Source: Mycobacterium sp. IS-836
GTDB taxonomy: Bacteria; Actinomycetota; Actinomycetes; Mycobacteriales; Mycobacteriaceae
NCBI RefSeq assembly: GCF_001954275.1
Contig: NZ_MBEU01000010.1
Location: 124,001 to 188,000, forward strand
Direction of reading: 5' to 3'
DNA: 64,000 nucleotides
Shown: piece by piece, positions 8,297 to 17,476 of the stretch
Numbering within the stretch: the first letter of the stretch is position 1
Layout of the letters: every line of letters starts with the position of its first letter
The notes under the pieces: generated by a model
What the model was told of the DNA's origin: nothing
The model's database searches: none
Seen by the model: the letters and a program-made list of their open reading frames with translations, nothing else
Made by a program: the position numbers and the translations under genes

Positions 8297-9163
8297 GTGC
8301 ACACGATCGACCTCGCCTACGTCGGGCGTGGTATCCACGAAGAACTGGTCGCCTACGTCGCCGATCAGGAAGGCTACTTCGAAGACGAAGGTGTCCATGT
8401 CGCCGTCAGGGACGGAATCCGCTGGGACACAGAACGTCTGCGTTCAGGTGCGACGATCGGACTCGGTCGGGCTCTGCTATCGCGCTTGACCGACGGCATC
8501 GAATGGACAGTGCTGAGCGTAAATACGCACCGTCCGTTGTTCTGGTTCCTCGGCGGCGCCGGCGTGACTTCCATGGAAGAACTTCGTGGACGACGGCTTG
8601 CGGTACACGCGGCGCACACCGCTCCTGGATGCTTTGCACGGATCGTGCTTCGCCGGCACGGCCTGGACCCCGACCGCGACCTACAGTGTGTGGTCCGGGC
8701 CCCGGGCGACTACCAAATGGATCTGCGGCAATTGCGCGACAACTCGATCGACGCGGCCTACGTCGGCAGCACCCTGGCACCCGAACAGGTGGCCGACGAG
8801 GAAGGGTTTCACGTGCTGTCCTGGGTCGGCGACCATTTTCAGATTCCGACTGTCGGAGTCGCGGTGGATCCGGCAAGCATCGAGATCGACAGCCCGGCGG
8901 TGCAAGGGTTGGTGCGGGCCAACCAGCGCGCCCTGCGGACAATTGCCGAAAGGCCGCAACTGGCCATCGAGTACCTGGCATCGTTTCTGAACCGGCTGAC
9001 CCGCGATGAGGCCCGACGCCACTACGAGCGCTACATCGGTCCCTACTTCACATCCGATGGGCGGGTGGACCTCGACATCGCCGGACAGGCGGTCGACGCG
9101 GTCGCCGCCGAGCTCGGCGTCGCCTCGACATCTGCCGACCGGATCTACCAGCCAGCCCGATAA
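8297..9163 (+). CDS. NMT1/THI5-like, periplasmic-binding-fold protein without signal peptide
   Basis: 288 residues resembling the NMT1/SsuA/4,5-dihydroxyphthalate decarboxylase group: DLAYVGRGIHEELVAYVADQEGYFEDEG near the N-terminus, then LRGRRLAVH and AAYVGSTLAPEQ. No signal peptide or lipobox precedes the domain and no ABC permease or ATPase is nearby, so it is probably cytosolic. In this fold such proteins can be enzymes rather than transport receptors. It is translated from a GTG 5 bases after the Tyr-less SDR, so the two gene products probably work together. Substrate unknown. Confidence 0.82.
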   Translation: MHTIDLAYVGRGIHEELVAYVADQEGYFEDEGVHVAVRDGIRWDTERLRSGATIGLGRALLSRLTDGIEWTVLSVNTHRPLFWFLGGAGVTSMEELRGRRLAVHAAHTAPGCFARIVLRRHGLDPDRDLQCVVRAPGDYQMDLRQLRDNSIDAAYVGSTLAPEQVADEEGFHVLSWVGDHFQIPTVGVAVDPASIEIDSPAVQGLVRANQRALRTIAERPQLAIEYLASFLNRLTRDEARRHYERYIGPYFTSDGRVDLDIAGQAVDAVAAELGVASTSADRIYQPAR

Positions 9164-9202
9164 CACGCATCCGGCCACCGACTCAACGACAAGGAGTGAT
9201 CA

Positions 9203-10864
9203 ATGCCCGAGCTGCCAACGAGCGGGGCCCCCTTCGACAAGACGCGGTTCACCAGGCGCGGTTTCATGGTCGCCGGCATCGCCGGTGGATTGACGCTGGC
9301 CGCGTGCAGCCAATCGAAATCTCAGGTGACCGGCAGCGCCGCACAAATGGCAGCAGCCATAGCCGAGGTCGAGGCCGCTCGGCCACATAGCGGGCGGACC
9401 GTGACCGCCGCCCTAACACCACAGCCGGCCCAGATCGATCTCGGTGGGCCGATCGTCCATACGTTCGCCTACGGCAATTCCATTCCCGGACCGCTGATCC
9501 GGGCCAGCATCGGCGACGAGCTGGCCGTCACCGTTTCAAACCGGCTCGACCGTCCCACGTCGGTGCATTGGCACGGTATCGCGATGCGCAACGACATGGA
9601 CGGTGCCGCGCCGGCCACCCCAAACATCGCAGCGGGCCAAGACTTTACCTACAGGTTCTCCGTCCCGAATCCGGGCACATATTGGGCCCATCCGCACACC
9701 GGCCTGGACGCCGACAAGGGACTCTATCTGCCGGTCATCGTCGACGATCCGACCGAGGGCAACTACGACGCCGAATGGATTGTCGTCCTTGATGATTGGA
9801 CCGATGGGATCGGCAGGTCCCCACAACAGTTGTACAACGAACTCACCAGCCCGAATAAGCCCCCAATGTCGAACATGCCCACGACGACCGAGCCGACGTC
9901 GACCACGACCACGACGAGCCCGACAACCTCGACAACGTCGACGGAGACGACGACCTCGACCACCTCGACAACGTCGACGGGGACGACGACCACGACGACC
10001 GCCACGCCGCCGAGCTCGATGGCCGAGACACCACGGGGCAGTGCCGGCAAAAGCGACCTGCTCGGCGGCGACGCCGGCGACATCGCCTACCCGTACTACC
10101 TCATCAATGGCCGAATTCCTGCGGCCCCCACCACTTTCAACGCGAAGCCAGGTCAGCGAATCCGGATCCGCTTCATCAACACCGGCTCCGACACCGCATT
10201 TCGCGTCGCGCTGGCTGGCCATTCGATGACGGTCACCCACACCGATGGTTACCCCGTCGTGCCCAGACAGGTTGATGCTCTGCTCATCGGCATGGCCGAA
10301 CGCTACGACGTCATCGTGACCGCTGCCGACGGGGTCTTCCCACTGGTGGCACTGGCGGAAGGAAAGGGTGCCCTGGCGCGGGCCCTGCTCGCCACCGGAT
10401 CCGGCAGCCAACCCGACCCGGGTTTTCAACCGGCCGAACTGACCAAACGCGTGGGCACCATCGACATGTTCACCGCCACCACACCGGTCAACCTCGGTCG
10501 CCCCGAAGCCGGCCTCAACCTCCCGGTCGTACTGGGCGGCAATATGATGCAGTACAACTGGACGATCAACGGGCAGCCCTACCGCAGCACCAATCCGCTG
10601 CACGTCCGGCAGGGTCAACGGCCCACCATCACGTTCGACAACCCCACGATGATGTATCACCCAATTCACCTGCACGGCCACACATTCCAGCTGATCAAGG
10701 CTGACGGCAGCCCCGGCGCGCGCAAGGACACAGTGATCGTCTTGCCCAAGCAGAAGATCCTCGCGGTCCTCGTCGCCGACAACCCCGGCTTGTGGGTGCT
10801 GCACTGCCACAACACATACCACCAAGAGGCCGGGATGCAGACCCGTCTGGACTATGTCTTCTGA
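9203..10864 (+). CDS. mmcO: multicopper oxidase, Tat-exported lipoprotein (MmcO-type)
   Basis: 553 residues. The N-terminus has a twin-arginine signal (FTRRGFMVAG) ending in a lipobox LAAC with Cys35. Copper ligands are all visible: HWHG (122-125), HPHTG (163-167), HPIHLHGH (486-493) and HCHNTYHQEAGM (534-545), the last supplying the type 1 site. The sequence closely resembles mycobacterial MmcO, a cell-envelope copper oxidase thought to protect against toxic Cu(I). An unusual Thr/Ser-rich tract (about residues 227-272) is inserted where I recall the M. tuberculosis protein having only a short linker. It ends convergently, overlapping the next gene by 13 bases. Confidence 0.93.
   Translation: MPELPTSGAPFDKTRFTRRGFMVAGIAGGLTLAACSQSKSQVTGSAAQMAAAIAEVEAARPHSGRTVTAALTPQPAQIDLGGPIVHTFAYGNSIPGPLIRASIGDELAVTVSNRLDRPTSVHWHGIAMRNDMDGAAPATPNIAAGQDFTYRFSVPNPGTYWAHPHTGLDADKGLYLPVIVDDPTEGNYDAEWIVVLDDWTDGIGRSPQQLYNELTSPNKPPMSNMPTTTEPTSTTTTTSPTTSTTSTETTTSTTSTTSTGTTTTTTATPPSSMAETPRGSAGKSDLLGGDAGDIAYPYYLINGRIPAAPTTFNAKPGQRIRIRFINTGSDTAFRVALAGHSMTVTHTDGYPVVPRQVDALLIGMAERYDVIVTAADGVFPLVALAEGKGALARALLATGSGSQPDPGFQPAELTKRVGTIDMFTATTPVNLGRPEAGLNLPVVLGGNMMQYNWTINGQPYRSTNPLHVRQGQRPTITFDNPTMMYHPIHLHGHTFQLIKADGSPGARKDTVIVLPKQKILAVLVADNPGLWVLHCHNTYHQEAGMQTRLDYVF
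9881..10018 (+). repeat. Thr/Ser low-complexity tract within the multicopper oxidase
   Basis: About 46 codons, nearly all Thr, Ser, Pro or Glu, built from ACG/ACC/TCG triplets with recurring ACCTCGACAACGTCGACG-type units. This is a microsatellite-like in-frame expansion between the first and second cupredoxin domains. On an exported lipoprotein it could be an O-glycosylated linker (inference). Confidence 0.85.
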
Positions 10865-11682
10865 CTTTTCGCCAGAAAGTCCAGTAGCAGCTCGTTGACC
10901 GCCTCCGGCTGCTCAATTTGCGGGCAGTGACCGGCCTTGTCGACCACTACCGGGCGGGCACCGTCGATCTGTTTGGCGATCTGGGCCGCCCAGCCCGATG
11001 GCAACAGTTTGTCGTCTCCGCCCTCGACGACAAGCGTCGGCACGTCGATGCGCTCGTAGGCCCGCGCCGTCGACGGGGTCGGCGGCGGTGCGGCATCCGG
11101 GCGACGAAACCTGGCCGCGGCCACGGCCTCCCATGCGCCAGGCGCGATACTCGACTCGTAGCGGCGCCGCACGTAGTCGTCGTCGGCGGGATAGCCAGCG
11201 TCGTAGAACAACGCTTCGACGATGCGGCGCATCGCGGGCAGCGTGGCGTCGTATTGCTGCAGCGCCTCGAAGTGCCGGTTCTGTTGGATTTCTCCCCCAC
11301 CGCAGATGATCACCAGGCTGCGGATCGGTAGCAGCGGTGCATCCGAGGTCGCGTCGGTGAGCAGGTTGATGGCTCCCATCGAGTTGCCGACGAAATGCGC
11401 CGAGTCGATGCCAAGCGTTTCGCAGAAGCGGGCCACATGCCGAATCCGCATGCCACGGCCATTGACGAAATCGATGACCTTCGCGGACTGACCGAATCCC
11501 AGCTGGTCGGGCGCCAGCACGCGATGTCGAGCGGCGAGGGCGGCGATGTTGCGTTCCCAGCCGAGCTCGGCGCTGGCACCGAATTCGCCGCCGTGCAGCA
11601 GGACCACCGGATCGCCCTCGCCGGCCTCCAGGTAGCTGGTGACCAGCCCATCGACCAGCGTGGACTTACGCTGAACTTTCAT
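10852..11682 (-). CDS. alpha/beta hydrolase (meta-cleavage-product hydrolase-like)
   Basis: 276 residues with the alpha/beta hydrolase hallmarks: oxyanion HGGEFG, nucleophile elbow GNSMGAI, acid VEGGDDKLL and the late His in DKAGHCPQIEQP. This pattern is typical of C-C bond hydrolases of aromatic meta-cleavage routes, and it is the last gene of the ring-opening operon. The start ATG shares one base with the upstream cyclase stop (TGATG), so translation is coupled. The operon encodes a second such hydrolase at its head, so the two probably act on different intermediates. Confidence 0.9.
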   Translation of the reverse strand: MKVQRKSTLVDGLVTSYLEAGEGDPVVLLHGGEFGASAELGWERNIAALAARHRVLAPDQLGFGQSAKVIDFVNGRGMRIRHVARFCETLGIDSAHFVGNSMGAINLLTDATSDAPLLPIRSLVIICGGGEIQQNRHFEALQQYDATLPAMRRIVEALFYDAGYPADDDYVRRRYESSIAPGAWEAVAAARFRRPDAAPPPTPSTARAYERIDVPTLVVEGGDDKLLPSGWAAQIAKQIDGARPVVVDKAGHCPQIEQPEAVNELLLDFLAKSQKT

Positions 11683-12671
11683 CACTTGATCGCGATCGGA
11701 TTCACCGGGGAGCCCACGGCGCCAACAACTCTCAACGGCGGCGCGATCAGCTGGAATTCGTATACTCCGTCGGCGGAACAGTCGTCCGCTAGGGCGCCGA
11801 GGTCCCAGTACTCGCCGAACATCAGCCCCATGTCGCGCAGGCACAGCAGATGCAGGGGCAGGAAAACTCCGTCCACCCCGGACACCAGGTCTTCGACTTG
11901 CAGGTTGTCGGCGGCGACCGCCGCGACCTCATGATCATGCAGCCACGATGCGCAGCGCCAGTCCAGCCCGGAGTAGCCTTCCATCTTGTTGCCGGTCTCC
12001 AGAAACCTTGTCCACCAACCGGTTCGGATCAGTACGATGTCGCCCCGGCCGACTGTCACGCCCTGGGTGCGGACCACGTCGTCGAGTTCTTCGGGAGTGA
12101 TCGGGTTTCCGGGTTCGAGGTAGACGTCCGCGCCGCGGTGGCGAACCAGGTCCAGCAGCACACCGCGCGAGGTGATGCCCTTGCCGTCGACCTTGTCGAT
12201 GCCGCAGTGATAGGCACCCATGCTGGTCACCGAACCCGCCGGGAAGCCGTTGTAGAGCTTGTCGTCGTAGTAGACGTGAGACAACGCATCCCACTGGCTG
12301 GCGGCTTGGAGCGGCATGATGATCATGTCGTCGTTGAAGCGGAACGGATTGGCCGCCATGTATTGGCTCAGCTGCTGCGCCAACGGGTTACGCGCCCACT
12401 CGGGCCCGTACTGGGCCAGCGTGTTCACGTCGCCGCCGTCGATAGTCATGACATGCACCGGGTTGTGGCGGAACTCGAAGGCGCCCTGCGGTCCTGACGC
12501 GCCGAAGTCCACACCGAGCGGAAAGACCTTGCCGTGCCGGACCAGGCTTGCCGCTTGAGCAACTTTGTCCTCGGTGATGAAGTTCAGGGTGCCCAGCTCG
12601 TCGTCGCTGCCCCATCGCCCCCAGTTGGAGACGTCGCGAGCGACCCGCCGAAAATCAGTCACGCTGGCCAC
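11682..12671 (-). CDS. cyclase family protein (kynurenine-formamidase-like hydrolase)
   Basis: 329 residues of the cyclase/KynB-like metal hydrolase family. The usual HxGTHxDxxxH motif is altered to QAASQWDALSH: the Asp and last His are kept while the first two His are Gln. Metal binding may therefore differ from characterised kynurenine formamidases, or the family variant uses other ligands. Family members hydrolyse amides, lactones or cyclic intermediates. The start is GTG at 12671, or a second GTG at 12662 that overlaps the SDR stop as GTGA. It is the penultimate gene of the operon. Confidence 0.88.
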   Translation of the reverse strand: MASVTDFRRVARDVSNWGRWGSDDELGTLNFITEDKVAQAASLVRHGKVFPLGVDFGASGPQGAFEFRHNPVHVMTIDGGDVNTLAQYGPEWARNPLAQQLSQYMAANPFRFNDDMIIMPLQAASQWDALSHVYYDDKLYNGFPAGSVTSMGAYHCGIDKVDGKGITSRGVLLDLVRHRGADVYLEPGNPITPEELDDVVRTQGVTVGRGDIVLIRTGWWTRFLETGNKMEGYSGLDWRCASWLHDHEVAAVAADNLQVEDLVSGVDGVFLPLHLLCLRDMGLMFGEYWDLGALADDCSADGVYEFQLIAPPLRVVGAVGSPVNPIAIK

Positions 12672-13489
12672 GGAGCCCGTCCTTCCTCGATTTCACGGGC
12701 GATCGCCGCGCCGACGTTGCCGCCGTCGACCCATACGACCTGGCCCGAGATATAGCTGGCTGCACGACTATTCAGAAACAGTAGAACCGAGGCCTGCTCG
12801 TCCGGACCGGCGACGCGCCCCAGCGGCTTGGGGATGTCGTCGAGATAGCCCTGCCCGTAGGCGGTCCGTAGCTGGTCAAGGATAGGCGTTTCGGTCACCC
12901 CGGGGCCGGTGCAGTTGATGCGGATGCCCCGCGCCCCCAGCGGCGTAGCGCTCCGCATGGTGTAGAGGATGATCGCTTCCTTCGACAATTGGTAGCCGCC
13001 GCCGGTCAGCTCTTCGGGATGGGTATGGCACCAGTCGATGCCCTCTTGCATCGTCGCGGTATTCAGCAGCGGCGCCACGTCGTGCAGGTGTTCCCGGTAT
13101 CCGGCTGCGGCCAGCGACGACACGCTGACGATGGATGACCCGTCGACCATCTTCGGGATCAGTGCCTCGGTGGCATGCCGCAAGCCGAGGAAGTTGATCG
13201 TGGCAACCAGTGGCGGGTCACCGATTCCGGAGGAGACACCGGCGACGTTGAATAGCGCATCGACCTGCCCGCCGATGGCGGCCACCGCATCGTCGATTGA
13301 TCCCGGGTCGGCGAGGTCGACTTCGTGAAAATCGTTGAGCCCGACGGTCGGTGGGCGCTTGTCCAGGCCCACGACGTCGGCTCCGAGCTCAGTGAGTTGT
13401 CGCACCACGTGTTCGCCGATGCCCGACGCACACCCGGTCACCACCGCGCGGCGGCCGTCGTAGCGCCAAAGCTCGTCGATGCCCGTCAC
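12659..13489 (-). CDS. SDR family oxidoreductase (3-alpha-hydroxysteroid dehydrogenase/carbonyl reductase-like)
   Basis: 276 residues with cofactor motif TGCASGIG, substrate-side NVAGVSSG, and catalytic Ser (SVSSLAAAG) and YQLSK. A long insertion (about residues 125-160) between the catalytic Ser and Tyr resembles the 3-alpha-HSD/carbonyl reductase branch. It starts at a GTG overlapping the stop of the luciferase-like gene by 4 bases. It probably interconverts an alcohol and ketone in the aromatic or terpenoid route encoded by the operon. Confidence 0.92.
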   Translation of the reverse strand: MTGIDELWRYDGRRAVVTGCASGIGEHVVRQLTELGADVVGLDKRPPTVGLNDFHEVDLADPGSIDDAVAAIGGQVDALFNVAGVSSGIGDPPLVATINFLGLRHATEALIPKMVDGSSIVSVSSLAAAGYREHLHDVAPLLNTATMQEGIDWCHTHPEELTGGGYQLSKEAIILYTMRSATPLGARGIRINCTGPGVTETPILDQLRTAYGQGYLDDIPKPLGRVAGPDEQASVLLFLNSRAASYISGQVVWVDGGNVGAAIAREIEEGRAPWPA

Positions 13490-14793
13490 GTGCCCTGCTG
13501 CTCCTCCTTAGCGCGCTGCGCCGCCTGGACGCGACCCTCGTTGATCTCCGCCATGGCTTCGGGGATCTCGCTGGCGGTGAACTTACCGCCGCGCCCGGTC
13601 GGCAGGCCACCGAAGGAGTACTTTTCGTCGAACTTCGGTGCAGTCGATTCCGGCCGTCGCGCCTCGACCTTCTCGATCACGGGTGCGAGCCGGACGGCTT
13701 TGTCGGCTACCGCCTTTTTGTCGCGCTCGATGAACTCGGGCAGCACCTCCTTGCCCATCAGCTCGATCGACTCCATGGTCCCCTCATGGCTGCGCGGGTT
13801 GAGCAGCAGGATGATCTCGTCGACACCGCTTTCCTCGTAGCCGCGCAGGAACTCGCGCACGGTGGCCGGGGAACCGATCGCGCCGCGTCCGGGGCCGTAG
13901 GCCAGTGTCGGGTCCTTCTCGACCTCTTCCAGGTACCGCTTCCACACCCCGGTCCGCCCGGGCGTGTGCACGCCGGTCATATAGAAGTGCATGATGCCGA
14001 ACGAGAAGAATCCGCCGCCCTGGCCGAGGCGTTTGAGCGCCTCGTCGTCGGACTTGGCGACCATCATCGACAGGTCGCCGCCGATGGCGAGAATGTTCGG
14101 GTTGATCCGCGGTGTGACCGGCACACCGTTCTCCTCGAATTCCTTGTAGTAGCCGTTGACCCGCTCGGTCAGCGGACCCGGGCCGGTGTAGGCGAAACTC
14201 AATGCGCCGATGGCCTTTTGGGCGGCCATCTGTACGCTCGCCGGCCGCGTGCAGGCTACCCAGACCGGCGGATGGGGCTTTTGCAGCGGCTTGGGGATCA
14301 CGTTGCGGGCCGGCATCTGGATGTGCTCGCCATCGAATCCCGCGAAGGGCTCCTCGATCATGCAGCGAATGGATACCTCGAGGGCCTCTTCCCATTGCGC
14401 GCGTTTGTCGGCGGGATCGATGTTGAATCCGCCGAGCTCACCAACCGAGGACGATTCCCCGGTGCCGAACTCGACGCGCCCGTTGGACAGCAGGTCGAGG
14501 GTGGCGATGCGTTCGGCGACCCGCGCGGGATGATTCACCGCGGGCGGAAGGTGCATGATGCCGAACCCCAGCCGGATGTTCTTGGTCCGCTGGCTGGCCG
14601 CGGCCAAGAATATTTCCGGCGCGGTGGAATGACAGTATTCCTCGAGGAAGTGGTGCTCGGTCAGCCAGACCGTGGAGAACCCCGCTTTGTCGGCCGCCTC
14701 GACCTCGTCCAGGCAGTCCTGCAACAAGACGTGTTCGTCGTCGGGTGCCCACGGACGGGGAAGGGCGAACTCGTAGAACAGCGAGATTTTCAT
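13486..14793 (-). CDS. LLM-class flavin-dependent oxidoreductase
   Basis: A 435-residue luciferase-like TIM-barrel enzyme starting MKISLFYEFALPRPW, with WLTEHHFLEEYCHS and VEFGTGESSS typical of the bacterial luciferase alkanal-monooxygenase branch that uses FMNH2 or F420. The C-terminal extension beyond about residue 370 is charged (KFTASEIPEAMAEINEGRVQAA). It begins 2 bases after the KstD-like gene stop and overlaps the SDR by 4 bases. It could perform a Baeyer-Villiger-type or hydroxylation step (inference). Confidence 0.92.
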   Translation of the reverse strand: MKISLFYEFALPRPWAPDDEHVLLQDCLDEVEAADKAGFSTVWLTEHHFLEEYCHSTAPEIFLAAASQRTKNIRLGFGIMHLPPAVNHPARVAERIATLDLLSNGRVEFGTGESSSVGELGGFNIDPADKRAQWEEALEVSIRCMIEEPFAGFDGEHIQMPARNVIPKPLQKPHPPVWVACTRPASVQMAAQKAIGALSFAYTGPGPLTERVNGYYKEFEENGVPVTPRINPNILAIGGDLSMMVAKSDDEALKRLGQGGGFFSFGIMHFYMTGVHTPGRTGVWKRYLEEVEKDPTLAYGPGRGAIGSPATVREFLRGYEESGVDEIILLLNPRSHEGTMESIELMGKEVLPEFIERDKKAVADKAVRLAPVIEKVEARRPESTAPKFDEKYSFGGLPTGRGGKFTASEIPEAMAEINEGRVQAAQRAKEEQQGT

Positions 14794-14795
14794 TG

Positions 14796-16529
14796 TTACC
14801 TCCTATGAGAACTAAGGGTCTGGCTCGCAAGGTGTTTGGCCGCGACAAAGCCAAAGGTCATCGCCGGGCCGATGGTCGCCCCGGCTCCGGCGTAGCTGCG
14901 GCCCATCACCGGCGCGGCGGTATTGCCCACCGCGTACAGTCCCCGTACGACGGTGTCGTCGGGCCGTAGTACTCGCGCGTATTCGTCGGTACGCAGGCCA
15001 CCCGACGTCCCGAGGTCGCCGAGCACGATTCGAAACGCGTAGTACGGGGGATCGCCCAGCGGATACAGATTCGGGTTTGGCAGTGTCGGATCGCCGTAGT
15101 AGTTGTCGTAGACGCTGTCCCCGCGGTTGAAATCGTCGTCGTGTCCCCGGTGAGCGAGTTCGTTGAAACGTGTTGCGGTTTCGCTAAGCTGGCGCGCCGG
15201 CACCCCGATCTTGGTCGCCATGTCTTCCCAACTCGTGGCAGCTTTGACGACGCCGGACTCCAGCCACGCGGACGGCATCTTGCGGCCCGTGGGCACCGGG
15301 GCCCCAGGGATTTTGGGTATCGGCAGATGGCCGCCGATCACATAGCGATTCCAAGACCGGTGGTCGGTGATGAGCCAGCACGGGATGTGCGTGATGCCGG
15401 ATTTCTGGCCGTCGATCATGGCGTGGCCGAAATCCATGTAGGGCGCTGCCTCGTTGATAAAGCGCTTACCGTCGCCGTTGACGATGAACTGCGCCGGCAT
15501 CATCCGTTCGTTCAGCATGAATTGCATTCGGCCGTCCGGCCATTGGATTGCCGGGAACCACCAGGCCTCGTCGAGCAGGTCGGTTCCGGCACCCACCTTC
15601 TGGCCCGCCCGAATGCCGTCGCCCATGGCGGCGGGATTGCCGAAGCTCCAGTCCCGGGACCCCACACTCTCCAAGACGGGCAGCTGCTCCTTGCGCCAGG
15701 CGAGATCGTGATCGAAACCCCCGGAAGCCAGGATGACGCCGCGGCGTGCGCCGATTCGCTGCTTGCCGCCGTCGCGCTCCAGCACCGCCCCGGTCACCGA
15801 TCCGTCGCCGTCGGTGAGCAACTCGACCATCGGCGAGTCCAGCCACAACGGGATGCCACGCTCGCGCATCGCCAGAAACAGCCGTGCCATCAGTGACTGC
15901 CCGATCGCCGCCATCCGCTCGTTGAACGCTCTGGCTTTGACCATGCGCCAGATCAGCTTCAGCAGCACGCCCTTGCCTGCCCATGACTGCCTGATCCGGT
16001 AGAAGGTTCGAAGCTCCTTGGGACCCAACCAGATTCCCTTGGGAGCGAGCGTCAGCGGCTGGAGCAGTTTCCCCTCGTCGGGGCCCAATGTGCGCAGGTC
16101 GATGGGCGGCACGTTGATAGTGCTGCCGAGTTCGGAGCCGCCGGGCAATTCCGGATAATAGTCGGCGTAGCCGGGCTTCCAGACGAACTCCAACCATCCC
16201 GACAGCCGTTCGAGGAATTCGAGCATCTGCGGCGCAGACTCCACGTACTGGCGTATGCGCGCCTCGCTGACCAAGCCGTCGGTGATCTTGCGTAGGTATT
16301 CGACGACACCTTCGGGGTCCGGGACATAGCCCTCCCTGCGTTGTGCGGGTGCCCCCGGCACCCAGATGCCGCCACCGGAGAGGGCGGTGGAACCGCCGAA
16401 ATGAGAGGACTTTTCCACCACCAACGTGTCCAGCCCGGAAGCGTCCGCGGCGAGGGCGGCCGCCATGCCGCCACCGCCGGATCCGACGATGAGCACGTCG
16501 ACCACGTGATCGAAACCCTCGGCGGTCAT
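14796..16529 (-). CDS. FAD-binding dehydrogenase, 3-ketosteroid delta1-dehydrogenase-like
   Basis: 577 residues. The FAD motif [17 protein letters not shown] is at the N-terminus, followed by [15 protein letters not shown]. The C-terminal [16 protein letters not shown] belongs to the fumarate reductase/KstD superfamily. These enzymes introduce or reduce a C=C bond next to a carbonyl. The ATG at 16529 overlaps the extradiol dioxygenase stop (ATGA). A divergent-side paralogue lies at 20794-22407. The surrounding ring-cleavage genes suggest a cyclic ketone substrate rather than proving a steroid. Confidence 0.92.
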   Translation of the reverse strand: MTAEGFDHVVDVLIVGSGGGGMAAALAADASGLDTLVVEKSSHFGGSTALSGGGIWVPGAPAQRREGYVPDPEGVVEYLRKITDGLVSEARIRQYVESAPQMLEFLERLSGWLEFVWKPGYADYYPELPGGSELGSTINVPPIDLRTLGPDEGKLLQPLTLAPKGIWLGPKELRTFYRIRQSWAGKGVLLKLIWRMVKARAFNERMAAIGQSLMARLFLAMRERGIPLWLDSPMVELLTDGDGSVTGAVLERDGGKQRIGARRGVILASGGFDHDLAWRKEQLPVLESVGSRDWSFGNPAAMGDGIRAGQKVGAGTDLLDEAWWFPAIQWPDGRMQFMLNERMMPAQFIVNGDGKRFINEAAPYMDFGHAMIDGQKSGITHIPCWLITDHRSWNRYVIGGHLPIPKIPGAPVPTGRKMPSAWLESGVVKAATSWEDMATKIGVPARQLSETATRFNELAHRGHDDDFNRGDSVYDNYYGDPTLPNPNLYPLGDPPYYAFRIVLGDLGTSGGLRTDEYARVLRPDDTVVRGLYAVGNTAAPVMGRSYAGAGATIGPAMTFGFVAAKHLASQTLSSHRR

Positions 16530-17476
16530 GCCGGTGTCGCCGTTCTGATGGCGAATCCGGCGATCAGTTCCGGCGCCGGCTGGTAGTAGCGCATCACCGT
16601 CCGGTACGGCCCGGCCGATTCCAGTGCGGCGAAAGCCGCTACCCAGGTTCTGATTTCGTGTGCCGAGCTGCCGCCTTCGTGGACCACGAACGAGTTCGAC
16701 CACTGATCGAGATCGTCCAGCCGTCCCGCGTCGACGATTTCGAGGAAGCGATGATCCCACGCAGGGTTGAGCGGTTGCAGGTCATTTTCGCCGGCGGCAA
16801 AGCTCTTGGCCGCGTCTGCCGTCGCCGCTTGCCGAGCCCGCCGCTGCTCGGGCGTCATCGGCCGACCGTCCACGATGCGTTCGCGCACTGCGGCAGTCGC
16901 GGTCGCCAGCGTCGGAACCGGCGGGCTGTGCGAGAGTCCACCGGATCCGATCACCAGCACCCGCTTGTCCAGAGTGGCGAGGAAGCCGCCCACGGCGGCA
17001 CCGAGTGCACGGCAGCGCTGCAACGGCCCCAGCGGAACCGCGATCGCGTTGACGAAAACCGGTATCACCGGGCGTGCGGTGGCGTCCCCGAAGAGTTTCT
17101 CCAGCGGCTGAACGGTGCCGTGGTCCACGTCCATATTGGCCGACACCGCGACGTCGACTCCCGCGGCGAGTACGACCTCCGCGCATTCGGTGGCCAGCTC
17201 TTCGGGCACATCGAGCGGGCCGGCCTGGGTGCCGTAGTCGCCAATCCCGGTAGCACTCATGCCGATACAGAACGGCGGCATTACCTTGTAGAAGAACCCG
17301 TTGTAGTGATCCGGCGAGAAGATGACCACGAGTTCCGGGTTGTAATCTTCGACGAATGCGCGCGCCTCAGCGATCGCGCCTTCGATGTCGTCAAGCAGGT
17401 CCCGCGACGGCCCCGGAAGATTCAGGAGCGGGCTGTGGGACATACAGCACAGAGCCAGAGGCACTTCGGTGATCAC
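16526..17476 (-). CDS. mhpB: class III extradiol dioxygenase, 2,3-dihydroxyphenylpropionate 1,2-dioxygenase type
   Basis: About 316 residues and very close in layout to E. coli MhpB (314 aa): an N-terminal CMSHSPLL, then [30 protein letters not shown] and [12 protein letters not shown]. The His residues of these motifs bind iron and act in catalysis. It opens catechol-type rings at the meta position. The GTG at 17476, preceded by GGGAGGG, is chosen; a GTG at 17464 or ATG at 17503 are alternatives. It overlaps the 3' end of mhpA by roughly 85 bases out of frame, which is unusual. Confidence 0.93.
   Translation of the reverse strand: MITEVPLALCCMSHSPLLNLPGPSRDLLDDIEGAIAEARAFVEDYNPELVVIFSPDHYNGFFYKVMPPFCIGMSATGIGDYGTQAGPLDVPEELATECAEVVLAAGVDVAVSANMDVDHGTVQPLEKLFGDATARPVIPVFVNAIAVPLGPLQRCRALGAAVGGFLATLDKRVLVIGSGGLSHSPPVPTLATATAAVRERIVDGRPMTPEQRRARQAATADAAKSFAAGENDLQPLNPAWDHRFLEIVDAGRLDDLDQWSNSFVVHEGGSSAHEIRTWVAAFAALESAGPYRTVMRYYQPAPELIAGFAIRTATPA

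Noticed and set aside
9881..10018. Thr-rich repeat considered as a CRISPR or PE_PGRS element
   Set aside because: There are no spacers between constant repeats and no PE domain; it is an in-frame low-complexity linker of the oxidase.
9536..10825. 429-codon minus-strand frame opposite mmcO
   Set aside because: It overlaps the complete copper-oxidase gene; the Arg/Gly-rich run is the antisense of the Thr-rich tract.
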